Part shown: piece by piece, positions 26,434 to 36,015 of the stretch | Layout: every line of letters starts with the position of its first letter | Numbering within the stretch: the first letter of the stretch is position 1 | The notes under the pieces: generated by a model | What the model was told of the DNA's origin: nothing | Database searches by the model: none | The model's input: only the letters and a program-made list of their open reading frames with translations | Made by a program: the position numbers and the translations under genes | Source of the DNA: Marinobacter sp. DY40_1A1 | Lineage (GTDB): Bacteria > Pseudomonadota > Gammaproteobacteria > Pseudomonadales > Oleiphilaceae | Reading direction: 5' to 3' | Length of the DNA: 64,000 nt | Assembly: GCF_016597815.1 (NCBI RefSeq) | Contig: NZ_VCHA01000001.1 | Coordinates: 1,054,001 to 1,118,000 of the forward strand

Positions 26434-27072
26434 ATGACTAGTTTCACGTTTATGCGGATGGGCTTGGTTGCAATTCTGGGTCTGCTTGTCACTGCCTGCG
26501 CAGGGCTGCCGTCTTCCGCCGAAATGCCTCCGGCATCCGAGTTGGAGGCAGAGCCTTATGAGATAGGCGTTGGGGATACCATCTCTATTCACGTTTGGCG
26601 CAACCCGGAATTGGGGCAATCGATTGTGGTTCGCCCGGATGGTTATATCTCCATGCCTCTGATGGGTGATGTGAAAGCCGAAGGTAAAAAGCCTGAGCAG
26701 TTGGCTGCGGAAATCAGTGACAACCTTGGCGAGTTTATCCGCACACCAGAAGTCACAGTGATGGTTACCAACCCACTCAGTAAAGAGTTCCGTAACCGGA
26801 TTCGCGTAACCGGCCAAGTGGGAGCGCCCCAGTCAGTAGCTTTTCAGCCCGGCATGACTGTTCTCGATGTTGTACTGATGGCGGGTGGCGTTACGGATTT
26901 TGCAGCGGATAATCGCGCCATTTTGCATCGCGAGATCAACGGCGAGTATAAGAGCTTTGGTTTGGACCTCGAAGCCATCCTCACCGATGGCGATATGCGC
27001 ACGAATCATAGTTTGCAGCCAGGGGACGTTATAAGCGTGCCACGCAAGCAGTTGTTCCGAGGCGAGCTCTGA
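26434..27072 (+). CDS. Polysaccharide export lipoprotein (Wza-like, XrtA-associated)
   Basis: 212 residues. Signal with lipobox LVTACAG (lipid-modified Cys about residue 22), then a polysaccharide export domain (YEIGVGDTISIHVW, VRPDGYISMPLMGDV) and a SLBB domain (RVTGQVGAPQSV...MTVLDVVLMAGG). It should sit in the outer membrane or periplasm as the export channel partner of the Wzz-like protein, whose start codon overlaps its stop. Shorter than E. coli Wza, as usual for this subfamily. Confidence 0.92.
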   Translation: MTSFTFMRMGLVAILGLLVTACAGLPSSAEMPPASELEAEPYEIGVGDTISIHVWRNPELGQSIVVRPDGYISMPLMGDVKAEGKKPEQLAAEISDNLGEFIRTPEVTVMVTNPLSKEFRNRIRVTGQVGAPQSVAFQPGMTVLDVVLMAGGVTDFAADNRAILHREINGEYKSFGLDLEAILTDGDMRTNHSLQPGDVISVPRKQLFRGEL

Positions 27073-28649
27073 TGGATCTACAGTTCATTCTCGACACCCT
27101 CCGCGCGGTAAAGCTTGAGCTTTACCGGCACAGGCTGGCTGCGGTAATCATCTTTATGACCGTGACCGCAGGGGTGTTGACGCTGGGCTATGTGACACCG
27201 AAAAGCTATACCTCCCAGGCTGTTCTGTACGCAGACCAATCCAATATCCTGCAGCCATTGCTGCGGGGCCAGGCTGAGGTTACCCAGCTTGACCGCATCA
27301 ATGAAGCTCGGGAAATGATGCAGAGCCGAACATTCCTTGAGCAGATCGCTCTGGATACCGGGCTTATCCGGGGCGGCGAAACCGATGCTATTCGAAATGG
27401 AAAAATCAGCGACTTGCGCAAGCAGGTTGGTATTCGGGTATCCAACCGGAACTTCCTCGAACTAAGTTACACAAGCGGTAGCCCGGACGAATCGTTTCAG
27501 GTTCTCAGCGCGGTGCTGAACCGCTTTATCGAACGTACTGTGCGCAAAAAGCGTTCCGAGAGTCAGGGTGCGTTTGAGTTTATAGATTCTCAGGTTAAGT
27601 CCTATCAGCGCCAGCTTGAAGAGGCTGAGCAGCGGCTGAAGGAATTCAAGTCTGGTAATCAGGACGGCACTGAGAGTAGCGTGCTCGCAAGAATTGAAAA
27701 TCTCCGCCGGGATATTGAAAACCTCAAGCTGGAAATCCAGCAAACTGAATCCGAAGTCACGCTTACCCGTCGCCAACTGGATAACGAGCAGCCGGTGCGC
27801 CGCATCACAGTAGACCCCGGCAAGTCGTCTGCTGAGCGACGGCTGGTTGCTATGCGGCAGGAATTGGACTCATTACTCTTGCGCTACCACGAACGTCATC
27901 CCGATGTAGTGAGCATTCAAGACCAGATTGCAGATCTGGAAAGCCGCGTTTCCACGCAAACAGACGATGACCGGGATGGCGGTGTTACCGAGGTATTGGA
28001 AAACCCTGTTTACGAGAACCTTAAAATTCAGCTTTCTGATAGCACCACCCGTTTGGCCGTTCAGAAAAACCGCCTGGCCTCACTGGAAAGACTTCTTGAT
28101 GAGTCGTTTGTTCGCTCGCAACGAGTTGCAGAGAACCAGGCACAGCTTTCAGAGCTAACCCGGGATTACGACGTTACCCGAGATGTCTACGAAGACATGC
28201 TGCAGCGCCGGGAAAAAGCTCGGTTGTCTATGACGCTGGACGTTCAGGGTGAGGGTGTAAGCTACAAAATTCAGGAGCCCGCTACATATCCTACGCATTG
28301 GGATGGCCTGCAATTGTATCAGGTCGGCCTTGCGGGGCCGTTCCTGGGTAGTGCCATGGTGTTGGGGTTGTTGGTAATGCTCGTGATGTTTGATCAACGT
28401 GTTCGCTCGCCCCGTGCTCTGCAATTGGCCTTGCCGGAATCCATTCCCGTGCTGACCAGCATTCCCCATTATAGGAGCACCTGGAAAGATCGCTTGCTAC
28501 GCAAAGATGTGTTGTCGATTCTGTTGATGCTGGCGGTGTTTATGACAGCGTATCTGGCCGTTCTTGTTTTCAGTGTGATGGGCATAACCCCCGAACAGCT
28601 GATTAACAAACTCAGTGAGCTGACCGGTTCAGGGGGAGGCGTCAACTGA
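27072..28649 (+). CDS. Wzz/GumC-like chain-length determinant (XrtA-associated)
   Basis: 525 residues: a membrane helix near 20-40 (AAVIIFMTVTAGVLTLGYV), a long periplasmic region dominated by coiled coil (about 165-380, with EEAEQRLKEFKSG and RRDIENLKLEIQQTES), and two C-terminal membrane helices (about 417-440 and 475-500). No kinase domain follows the last helix; a separate kinase-like protein is encoded next with an ATGA-type overlap. It should form a periplasmic oligomer that sets chain length and couples polymerisation to export. Confidence 0.9.
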   Translation: MDLQFILDTLRAVKLELYRHRLAAVIIFMTVTAGVLTLGYVTPKSYTSQAVLYADQSNILQPLLRGQAEVTQLDRINEAREMMQSRTFLEQIALDTGLIRGGETDAIRNGKISDLRKQVGIRVSNRNFLELSYTSGSPDESFQVLSAVLNRFIERTVRKKRSESQGAFEFIDSQVKSYQRQLEEAEQRLKEFKSGNQDGTESSVLARIENLRRDIENLKLEIQQTESEVTLTRRQLDNEQPVRRITVDPGKSSAERRLVAMRQELDSLLLRYHERHPDVVSIQDQIADLESRVSTQTDDDRDGGVTEVLENPVYENLKIQLSDSTTRLAVQKNRLASLERLLDESFVRSQRVAENQAQLSELTRDYDVTRDVYEDMLQRREKARLSMTLDVQGEGVSYKIQEPATYPTHWDGLQLYQVGLAGPFLGSAMVLGLLVMLVMFDQRVRSPRALQLALPESIPVLTSIPHYRSTWKDRLLRKDVLSILLMLAVFMTAYLAVLVFSVMGITPEQLINKLSELTGSGGGVN

Positions 28650-29527
28650 TGGATGATAACAAGCTCTACAATGCGCTTCTCAAAAGCCAGGAGCAGCAGC
28701 GCCAACTTAAGCATGACCGTGGTGAGGCCAAGTCGGAGGACAACTTTCGAAAAGAGCGCCCCTATGCTGGTTCCGACAGGGACAAACCCAACTGGACCCG
28801 AGTTGACACAAACGCCAACGAACATCCACCTACGGTGTATGACTCATCTGTGTCTCTGGCACTGATTGGTAACCCCAGGCCCTGGAGTCGTGAGCAGTTA
28901 CGCGAGCGGAAAATAATTTATTCCGGCATGGCTGATAAAGAAGTCATGGATGCCTACCGGGAGCTGCGTATACAGCTGCGAAATCGGGCAGGTGAAGGCA
29001 AAAGCTTCACAGTCATGTTCAGTAGTTTAGGTAGCGGCCCGGGTGGCCTGCTGACAGCATACAACCTGGCGACCGCGTTTGCGTTGGATTCACAGACCTC
29101 CGCTTTGCTTGTCGACTGCGACCCTTACAGTAACGAATTGGCAGGATTGGTTTCCAGCCCTATGGAAGCGGGCGTTACGGATTTTGTTGCCGATCGGTCG
29201 ATGGCTATCAAATCCATCCTCTATTCCAGTGGTGTCGAGCGGCTAACAGTGATCCCTGCAGGCACCCAGGCATCTTCCGCAGTTGAGCTGTTCTCTGCCG
29301 TGCGTATGCGAGAATTGATGACCGAACTGAAAGCTCGTTATCCGGATCGCTGCATTGTCCTGAATGCACCCCCTTTCCGGGAAAATACCGAAGCACGGAT
29401 TCTTGAGCGTTTTGCAGATCAGATAGTATTTGGCGTTCCATTCGGAGAAGTCACCGCAGAAGTCATTGAAGATTCCGTGGATGCGCTTGGATCTGATAAA
29501 TTCTCCGGCCTGATTTTTCAGGAGTAG
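28649..29527 (+). CDS. Bacterial tyrosine kinase-like (BY-kinase/CpsD fold) protein with degenerate nucleotide site
   Basis: 292 residues aligned by position and pattern with XrtA-associated tyrosine autokinases (EVMDAYRELRIQL, then a Rossmann-like P-loop fold). The P-loop position reads SSLGSGPGGLLTA (125-137) with no lysine or Ser/Thr where GKT/GKS is expected, and the Walker B position reads IVLNAPP (236-242), Asn in place of Asp. Only the A' motif VDCD (155-158) remains acidic. A GEGKS at 115-119 precedes the first strand and is not in P-loop position. No C-terminal tyrosine cluster is present. It may be a pseudokinase that regulates the Wzz-like protein encoded just upstream. Confidence 0.8.
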   Translation: MDDNKLYNALLKSQEQQRQLKHDRGEAKSEDNFRKERPYAGSDRDKPNWTRVDTNANEHPPTVYDSSVSLALIGNPRPWSREQLRERKIIYSGMADKEVMDAYRELRIQLRNRAGEGKSFTVMFSSLGSGPGGLLTAYNLATAFALDSQTSALLVDCDPYSNELAGLVSSPMEAGVTDFVADRSMAIKSILYSSGVERLTVIPAGTQASSAVELFSAVRMRELMTELKARYPDRCIVLNAPPFRENTEARILERFADQIVFGVPFGEVTAEVIEDSVDALGSDKFSGLIFQE

Positions 29528-29531
29528 CACG

Positions 29532-30887
29532 GTGGAGCAACGAGCAGGGATAGCAAGCAATTACCGTCTCACCAGTCTACTGGCGGGATCATGCTGTGCC
29601 ATCTGGTCTTTCGCAGCCCCGGCGCAGAGCCTCAGTGACGACATTTCGGTGCTCTCTGGCTCTGCGTCAGTATTCACGGCTGTTACACACACACGCACAG
29701 ACCAAGGCACATACACAGATACAAACACAGAGCCAGGAGTGGGTTTGTCCGGGGTTGTAGGTGGCACTCTGGAGCGAGGCGCTAATGCGTTGACACTGCA
29801 GTATGGCGGCACGGTTGATACCAGTTGGGAGTCTGCCGACTCAGATCAGTCAGATAACAGCACCATTACCGGGGCCGCCCTTTACACCCACCAGGACCCC
29901 GGCAGTCGGTTAGATTTTAATCTGGGCCACACAGTCAACTCCGTACGCAACGACACAGGATTTGTGGTTAACCCTTCGAGTTATGACGTGCAGAACAATT
30001 TGAGCGGGGGAGCCGGGCTAAGGTTTTACCCTGGCGAGCTCACAACACTGCGTTTTTCAGGCCAGGCGGGTCGCTCGTTTGGCGAGGACACGTTAAACGA
30101 TCAGAAGTCGGTCACGGCCAGCAGCCAATTGTCACGAAGGCTGACCGAACGCTCCACGGGCAGCCTTAACGCCAGCCGCAGCTGGTCTGAAGAGCGGCGC
30201 ACAGATATAACCATAGACACAGTACAACTCGTTTACAGCTATGAAGCAGAAGGCGGCTTCTTCAGCATCGGAGGCGGTGGTAGCAAGGCAAACTCAGAAT
30301 ACCCGGACGGTACAGTCAGTGAAAACGAGGCGATAACCGGCTTTTTGGAGCGCTCCTGGGTGACTTCCGATTGGAGAACAGCCATAGCGTACGATCGAAG
30401 TATGTCTGATAGCGCCACGGATCTTTCAACAGGTTTGCCCCCGGAGTTTTCATTCCTGCCAGATACTGTTCGGTTGCGAGAGCTGGTTGTTACCGACTCA
30501 CTACTCTTTACGCACAACAACCAACGGATTTGCGATGTATGTGATCTTGGGATCTATGCCGAAGGCTCAATCCTGGAATCGCAGGTTTCCGGCGCCACCA
30601 CCCACGAATACCGTGCCGGCACCACCCTTGGGGTTCAGCTTACCGCACTGCAAAGGCTCAAGTTCGGATACAGCTGGGAGGCAGATGCAGATGAAGATGC
30701 CAATATTATAGTTGAGCAGCTTCACCGCTTTACCACGAGCTGGAGCCGACAGTTGGCCGAAAACACCACCTTTGGAGTTCAGCTCGACCAATCGTATTTG
30801 CGCTCGCGCCTGGCCCGGAGTGATGAGGAGCAATTTGAACTGCGTTTTGTGCTGACTCACGGTTTTGCAATGAGCAGGCAGCGTTGA
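29532..30887 (+). CDS. PEP-CTERM-system associated outer-membrane beta-barrel protein
   Basis: 451 residues from a GTG 4 bases after the previous stop. A signal peptide (cleavage about residue 32, PAQS) is followed by a long series of amphipathic strands with Thr, Ser, Gly and aromatic girdle residues (GAGLRFYPGELTTLRFSG, HEYRAGTTLGVQLTAL), ending FGVQLDQSYLRS...FVLTHGFAMSRQR. This matches the uncharacterised barrel family that accompanies XrtA loci. It could be an outer-membrane exit path or anchor for the polysaccharide. Function unproven. Confidence 0.82.
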   Translation: MEQRAGIASNYRLTSLLAGSCCAIWSFAAPAQSLSDDISVLSGSASVFTAVTHTRTDQGTYTDTNTEPGVGLSGVVGGTLERGANALTLQYGGTVDTSWESADSDQSDNSTITGAALYTHQDPGSRLDFNLGHTVNSVRNDTGFVVNPSSYDVQNNLSGGAGLRFYPGELTTLRFSGQAGRSFGEDTLNDQKSVTASSQLSRRLTERSTGSLNASRSWSEERRTDITIDTVQLVYSYEAEGGFFSIGGGGSKANSEYPDGTVSENEAITGFLERSWVTSDWRTAIAYDRSMSDSATDLSTGLPPEFSFLPDTVRLRELVVTDSLLFTHNNQRICDVCDLGIYAEGSILESQVSGATTHEYRAGTTLGVQLTALQRLKFGYSWEADADEDANIIVEQLHRFTTSWSRQLAENTTFGVQLDQSYLRSRLARSDEEQFELRFVLTHGFAMSRQR

Positions 30888-30942
30888 TAGCTAGTAAAGC
30901 TAAGGGTAATAGCGCGGCGACATAACAGTCAGGAATGGAATC

Positions 30943-31938
30943 ATGTTTGAGCAAAAGAAGGAAATACGGCTCCCTTCGGAGACACCACCACAATTGATCG
31001 TGGTGATTGATACTGAAGAAGAGTTTGATTGGAGCGCCGAGCCAGACGCCAAGGCAAATCGGGTGTCAGCCATGGCACATATTGATCGTGCCCAAAAGAT
31101 CTTTAATGAGTACGGCATTCGCCCTTGTTACGTAATTGATTACCCGGTAGCCAGCCAGCCTCAGGGCTATGGGTTGCTCAAGCAGTTTGCCGAGAAAGAT
31201 CAGTGTGAAATTGGTGCCCACCTCCACCCTTGGGTGAACCCGCCCCAGGAAGAAATTCTGTCCCGCTCAAACATGTATCCCGGCAACTTGCCTGAAGGCC
31301 TGGAGCGGGAAAAGCTCCGTGTGTTGCGCGACACCATAGAGCAAAATTTCGGAAAGGCGCCGGTTGCATACAAAGCCGGGCGGTATGGTTTCGGGCCGAA
31401 TACCACGGGTATTCTTCAGGAATTGGGGTTCAATATTGATCTGTCTGTTTGCCCACCTCTGGATTCGCGGGCAGATGGCGGGCCGGACTATCGTAGATAC
31501 AACGCGCACCCGTTCTGGTTTGGCGGTTCGGACAAACCTATCCTCGAGATTCCCTGTACTGGTGGGTTTATCGGCTGGGCTCAACCGGTTGCTGTTCCTT
31601 TGTATGAGGCCGCGCAACGGCTGCGTAAGTTCAAGGCGCCGGGCATTCTCGCTCGAGTAGGTGCAGTAGACCGGCTAATGCTTTCTCCGGAAGGCTTCAC
31701 ATCTGCCGAGCACATCAAGCTTACAAGAGCGCTTTACAATCAGGGCGTGCGAACATTTACCTGGAGTTTTCACAGCCCCAGCGTAGTCCCGGGCAACACG
31801 ACTTATGTGCAGAACGAAGCGCAGTTAAAGGTGTTTCTGGACAGTTTTCGGCAGTTTTTCGATTTCTTTTTCAATGAATTAGGCGGCCAGGCGTCATCGC
31901 CCACCCGCATTCGCAAGTATATGGAGAGTAAGGCATGA
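30943..31938 (+). CDS. Polysaccharide deacetylase family protein (WalW-like)
   Basis: 331 residues, cytosolic. A divergent CE4-type barrel: strand IVVIDTEEEFDW (Asp/Glu metal region) at about 17-31, IGAHLHPW (about 93-100) with the histidines of the metal site, and KAGRYGFGPNT. This pattern is seen in WalW-type proteins near polysaccharide genes. It is the second deacetylase-like gene of the locus, so two different sugars or steps may be deacetylated. The ATGA overlap with the next gene shows tight cotranscription. Confidence 0.78.
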   Translation: MFEQKKEIRLPSETPPQLIVVIDTEEEFDWSAEPDAKANRVSAMAHIDRAQKIFNEYGIRPCYVIDYPVASQPQGYGLLKQFAEKDQCEIGAHLHPWVNPPQEEILSRSNMYPGNLPEGLEREKLRVLRDTIEQNFGKAPVAYKAGRYGFGPNTTGILQELGFNIDLSVCPPLDSRADGGPDYRRYNAHPFWFGGSDKPILEIPCTGGFIGWAQPVAVPLYEAAQRLRKFKAPGILARVGAVDRLMLSPEGFTSAEHIKLTRALYNQGVRTFTWSFHSPSVVPGNTTYVQNEAQLKVFLDSFRQFFDFFFNELGGQASSPTRIRKYMESKA

Positions 31939-33761
31939 AGGTGCTAGGGATATCCCCGCTAGACAAAGACTCAACGGTTTCAATTGTTGAAGATGGCAAG
32001 ATTCTTTTTGCCGCTGGTGAAGAACGTTTCACCAGAACGAAACAGCAGTCGGGCTTCCCCCGCTTGGCTCTGGAAAAAGCGCTTTCATATACCGGCCTCT
32101 CCATGAGTGACTTCGATCAGGTGTGTTACCCGTTTCTTACCTGGGAAAATGAACAGAAATTGTTCACAAAGAACCTGGAAGATGAGAAAGCCTTTATCAA
32201 AGGTTTTCAGCCGAAGGATCTAGGGCCACAAATCAAAGAAGCATTGGGCCGGGTGCCAGATCGCAACCAGCCGATTCACGGGCTGCAGCACCCCAACGCC
32301 ATTATGGAAAAGGGCTTTTTGCACAACTCCTACTACAACATGGCAGGCGTGCAGAAGCTGGCGTCTAACAATGCGGCTTTGAAATCCTCCAAACAGTGGG
32401 GAGAGGGCGCTACTGAGTCGTTCCAGCAGTGGGAAAAAGAACTCGTTCAAGGCTTGAGCGAGATGGGTTGGACCAAGCCGGTTAAACGCATGGACCACCA
32501 TCTGTCTCATGCTGCCAACAGTTTTCTGTGCAGCGGCTATGAGCGGGCATTGTGTGTAACTCTGGATGGCTATGGGTCTGGGTTGGCCGGTTCCGTAAGT
32601 GAAGGGCGAGATGGCAAAATACACCGTCTGCACGGGCTCCCTTATCCGAATTCACTAGGAACACTTTACGAGCATGTTACGTCTAGCCTTGGTTTCAAAC
32701 CTAGCCGACATGAAGGCAAGATTGTTGGTTTGGCCTCCTATGGCGACCCTGAAATTCTGGGAGAAATCCTTCTCTCTCGCATAGAGCAGAAGCCCGGGGA
32801 TTTCCGGATTTACGAATCCAATAACGTATTTTTCTCCCGCTACCTGGCATCCAAGTTCCCTAAGATCGACGTAGCTGCGGCATATCAATATGTGCTTGAA
32901 AAAGTAGCCACCAACTACATTCGCTACTGGGTAGAAAAAACCGGCATCGACACCATCGTGCTGTCTGGCGGTGTAACTGCAAACGTAAAACTGAACCAGC
33001 GTATTTTTGAAATCGAAGGTGTTAACCACATTTTTGTTTATCCGAATATGGGCGATGGAGGCTGTGGAACAGGCGCTGCGCTCTATCACAGCTGGCCGGG
33101 CGGAGTTAAACCTTCCATAGCGAACGCTTATATGGGCCCTGATTACTCCGAAGCCGAAATGGAAAAGGCATTGAAGGCGGAAAACCTTCAGTATCGTCGG
33201 CCTGAAAATCTTGCTGCTGAAGTTGCCGCGCTGATTCACAGTGGCCAAGTAGTCGCAAGGTTTGATGGCCGTATGGAATACGGCCCAAGGTCCTTGGGGA
33301 ATCGCTCTATTCTTTATCACGCCCGCGAACCGGAAGTTAACCAGTGGTTGAACAAACGTCTTGGCCGTACCGAGTTCATGCCCTTCGCCCCGGTTACGCT
33401 CTACGAAGCCCGAGAGAAGTGCTACCACAACATCAAGGGCGCAGAGCACGCAGCTGAATTCATGACGGTGACCTTCGACTGCACCGACTTCATGAAAGAA
33501 AACTGCCCGGCTGCCGTGCACGTGGATGGCACAGCCAGGCCGCAGCTTATCCAGCGCGAAGCCAATCCCGGCTACTACGACATTCTGAGCGAATATGAAA
33601 AGCTGAGTGGCATTCCAAGCCTGATCAACACCAGCTTCAATATGCACGAAGAGCCCATCGTCAACTCCCCGGAAGACGGGGTGAGAGCCTTTATTCAGGG
33701 TGCTCTGGACTATCTCGCCATAGGTCCATTCCTGGTAAAACATCCGAACCCCGGGCACTGA
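31935..33761 (+). CDS. NodU/CmcH-family carbamoyltransferase
   Basis: 608 residues. The N-terminal Kae1-like half starts VLGISPLDKDSTVSIVEDG and contains HHLSHAANSFLCSGYERALCVTLDGYG with the metal-binding histidines; the C-terminal half contains MEYGPRSLGNRSIL, the carbamoyl-phosphate region. Members transfer a carbamoyl group from carbamoyl phosphate, through carbamoyl-AMP, to a sugar hydroxyl (NodU on Nod factors, TobZ, CmcH). Here it would carbamoylate the exopolysaccharide repeat. It overlaps the preceding deacetylase by four bases. Confidence 0.92.
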   Translation: MKVLGISPLDKDSTVSIVEDGKILFAAGEERFTRTKQQSGFPRLALEKALSYTGLSMSDFDQVCYPFLTWENEQKLFTKNLEDEKAFIKGFQPKDLGPQIKEALGRVPDRNQPIHGLQHPNAIMEKGFLHNSYYNMAGVQKLASNNAALKSSKQWGEGATESFQQWEKELVQGLSEMGWTKPVKRMDHHLSHAANSFLCSGYERALCVTLDGYGSGLAGSVSEGRDGKIHRLHGLPYPNSLGTLYEHVTSSLGFKPSRHEGKIVGLASYGDPEILGEILLSRIEQKPGDFRIYESNNVFFSRYLASKFPKIDVAAAYQYVLEKVATNYIRYWVEKTGIDTIVLSGGVTANVKLNQRIFEIEGVNHIFVYPNMGDGGCGTGAALYHSWPGGVKPSIANAYMGPDYSEAEMEKALKAENLQYRRPENLAAEVAALIHSGQVVARFDGRMEYGPRSLGNRSILYHAREPEVNQWLNKRLGRTEFMPFAPVTLYEAREKCYHNIKGAEHAAEFMTVTFDCTDFMKENCPAAVHVDGTARPQLIQREANPGYYDILSEYEKLSGIPSLINTSFNMHEEPIVNSPEDGVRAFIQGALDYLAIGPFLVKHPNPGH

Positions 33762-33782
33762 ACAGGCAACGGACGTAGCACC

Positions 33783-34910
33783 ATGACAGCAGGACTGCTG
33801 ACCGTGACAACAGAACCAGCCAGTAAATGCGCAACCTTGCGCAGCGACTGGCTGGATCTGGAACACCGTGCACAACCCACCGTGTTTCTATCCTGGCAAT
33901 GGCTAGGGCATTGGCTGCAAGTATACAAGCCAGATGCCTTGGTGCTTCGTGTAATGGAAGGAGAGCGTCTGGTTGGCTTGGGGCTGGTAGTAGAGAGCGA
34001 AGAACGCCGGCACGGCCTGTTGAAATCCCGCTGCCTGCGCCTGCATCAAACTGGCCACAAACTACTTGATCAAATCTGGATTGAGTACAACGGGTTTCTG
34101 GCTGAACGCGGAAAAGAAGACGCGGTTGCGAAAGCCTCCCTGGAACACCTGTGCCGCACCATGCCTGAATGGGACGAGTTTATTCTGGGGGCAATTGATG
34201 CTGACGAGGCAGACCATTACGCGAAAATAACTGGCCTTTACAAGCATCTGCGCTGGGAAGCACCTTGCTTTGGTGTGGATCTTGATAGCTTGCGCCAAAG
34301 CGGTGGAAACTATCTCGACACTCTTTCTCGGAACACCCGCCACCAGATAAACCGTGCGCACCGGCTCTATAGCGAGCGGGGCGAGGTAAGCCTGGTCCGC
34401 CCTGGCTCCGTAGAGGAGGCCTTGGCTGTATTTGATGCTATTGGTCCCAGGCACCTCGAACGCTGGGGCAATGGGCCGGACCAGAGCGGGTTTGCCAATC
34501 CGGATTTCGTGCGGTTCCACCGGGAATTGATTCGTGAACAGTGGGCAGAGGGCGGCGTTGATCTGATCTCTGTAATGGCAGGGGATGAAGAAATTGCTTT
34601 TTTCTACAACCTGCTCCACAACAAAGTGGTGTATTTTTACCTGGGTGGCATGGCCGTTGAAACCGATAACCGCCTCAAACCTGGCTTGGTGGGCCATGCT
34701 CTGTGCATTGAAGACTACCGCAACCAAGGGTTCGACTATTACGACTTTATGGGTGGCGACGAGCGTTACAAATCCAACCTTGGCCACTTTCATCGCAACC
34801 TGGTTCAGATTGCCTTGCAGCGCCCCCGCTTCAAACTGAAGCTTGAGGATGTCGCCAGGCGCGCAAGAAACCGCTGGATTGGGGAGGCAAGTGCTAACAA
34901 TGAACGCTGA
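33783..34910 (+). CDS. GNAT/FemAB-like acyltransferase (CelD/BcsL type)
   Basis: 375 residues with the Acetyltransf_6 pattern: N-terminal lobe with FLSWQWLGHWLQVY, central basic helix NYLDTLSRNTRHQINRAHRL and C-terminal acyl-CoA fold with FYNLLHNKVVYFYLGGMA and GLVGHALCIEDYRNQGFDYYDFMGG. Such proteins occur with extracellular polysaccharide genes and probably transfer an acyl or aminoacyl group to a sugar. It overlaps the following FemAB gene by 11 bases, and the pair could act on the same sugar. Confidence 0.82.
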   Translation: MTAGLLTVTTEPASKCATLRSDWLDLEHRAQPTVFLSWQWLGHWLQVYKPDALVLRVMEGERLVGLGLVVESEERRHGLLKSRCLRLHQTGHKLLDQIWIEYNGFLAERGKEDAVAKASLEHLCRTMPEWDEFILGAIDADEADHYAKITGLYKHLRWEAPCFGVDLDSLRQSGGNYLDTLSRNTRHQINRAHRLYSERGEVSLVRPGSVEEALAVFDAIGPRHLERWGNGPDQSGFANPDFVRFHRELIREQWAEGGVDLISVMAGDEEIAFFYNLLHNKVVYFYLGGMAVETDNRLKPGLVGHALCIEDYRNQGFDYYDFMGGDERYKSNLGHFHRNLVQIALQRPRFKLKLEDVARRARNRWIGEASANNER

Positions 34911-36015
34911 ACTTCACCTCCGGGCCTCCAGATTTAACGCATTCCCGGTAAATGACTACAACCAGTATGTTGCAGGGCATGCTGCAGCAACGCCGTACCA
35001 CCGCAGTGCCTGGTTGCAGGCGACTGAGCAAGCTTATGGTCATACAGGTTGGGTGATCAGCGCGCATCAGAACGAAACTCTGTGCGGCATATTGCCCTTG
35101 GTGGAAGTAAAACCACCCATCGGCACCAGCAGCCTTGTGACATTGCCATTCTGCGATCTTGGCGGTGCACTGGCAGACAACGCAGACATTCGGCAAAGGC
35201 TGATATCCGAAGCCAAAACCCTGACTAAAACAAATCGCATCAAAATCCTCGAAATACGTGAGGGTGGTGTGGCGCATAGCATCGACAAAGATGCCTCAGG
35301 CGACCAAAACAAGCAGAGCGCTAGTGCGCTGCCTGGAAACACTAAAGTAAGAATGCTGTGCGACTTACCGGAAAACAGCGAAGCCCTGTTCAAAAGCTAC
35401 AAGCCCAAGCTGCGGAGCCAGATTCGCAAGGCTGAGAAAAATGGGCTGAGGGCCGAACTGCGTACAGAAGCAGATGCGGTAGATCTGTTTTATGAGGTAT
35501 TCGCCCAGAACATGCGCAGGCTGGGTTCACCAGTGCATAGCCTGCGGTGGTTTCAGGAATTGAAAGCCGCCTACGGCGAGCACATGCTGATTGGTATTGT
35601 TTTCCAGGCCGATAAGCCTGTGGGCGCGGGCATCGTATTGCTGGGGGGTAAAGAAGCCTGCATTCCCTGGGCTTCCACGCTGGAGGAGTTCAACCGGCTT
35701 GCGCCCAACATGCTGCTGTACTGGACCTTGTTAAGCCATGTGTGCGATCTGGGGTACACCCGGTTCGACTTCGGCCGATCAACACTGGATGAAGGCACCT
35801 ACCGGTTCAAGAAACAGTGGGGCGCTCAGCCCTATGAGCTGATCTGGTCCGAATACCCCGCCGGCAAACTTAACCTGCCGAGGGCGGATTCAAATAGCAG
35901 TGGGGCATCCGTAGCCTCCAGGCTCCGGCCCCTCATTGAAAACATCTGGCGTCGGCTACCGCTGTCGTTTGCCAACTGGCTTGGCCCAAAATTGAGACGA
36001 TACATTACCTTATGA
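34900..36015 (+). CDS. FemAB-family protein of the XrtA/PEP-CTERM system
   Basis: 371 residues from the ATG at 34900; a GTG at 34891 with GGAGG only three bases upstream is an alternative. Typical beginning FNAFPVNDYNQYVAGHAAATPYHRSAWLQ and the FemAB C-terminal signature SLRWFQELKAAYGEHM plus RFDFGRSTLDEGTYRFKKQWG. The family has the fold of FemX/FemA aminoacyl transferases; the exosortase-linked branch is thought to modify the polysaccharide. It overlaps the next gene by four bases. Confidence 0.87.
   Translation: MNAELHLRASRFNAFPVNDYNQYVAGHAAATPYHRSAWLQATEQAYGHTGWVISAHQNETLCGILPLVEVKPPIGTSSLVTLPFCDLGGALADNADIRQRLISEAKTLTKTNRIKILEIREGGVAHSIDKDASGDQNKQSASALPGNTKVRMLCDLPENSEALFKSYKPKLRSQIRKAEKNGLRAELRTEADAVDLFYEVFAQNMRRLGSPVHSLRWFQELKAAYGEHMLIGIVFQADKPVGAGIVLLGGKEACIPWASTLEEFNRLAPNMLLYWTLLSHVCDLGYTRFDFGRSTLDEGTYRFKKQWGAQPYELIWSEYPAGKLNLPRADSNSSGASVASRLRPLIENIWRRLPLSFANWLGPKLRRYITL

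Noticed and set aside
28991..29005. GEGKS in the kinase-like protein as a functional P-loop
   Set aside because: It precedes the first beta-strand by several residues and does not satisfy the GXXXXGK[ST] pattern; the true loop position downstream is degenerate.
32655..33875. Leftward open frame of 406 codons
   Set aside because: Antisense to the carbamoyltransferase gene, whose motifs are intact on the other strand; no start signal.
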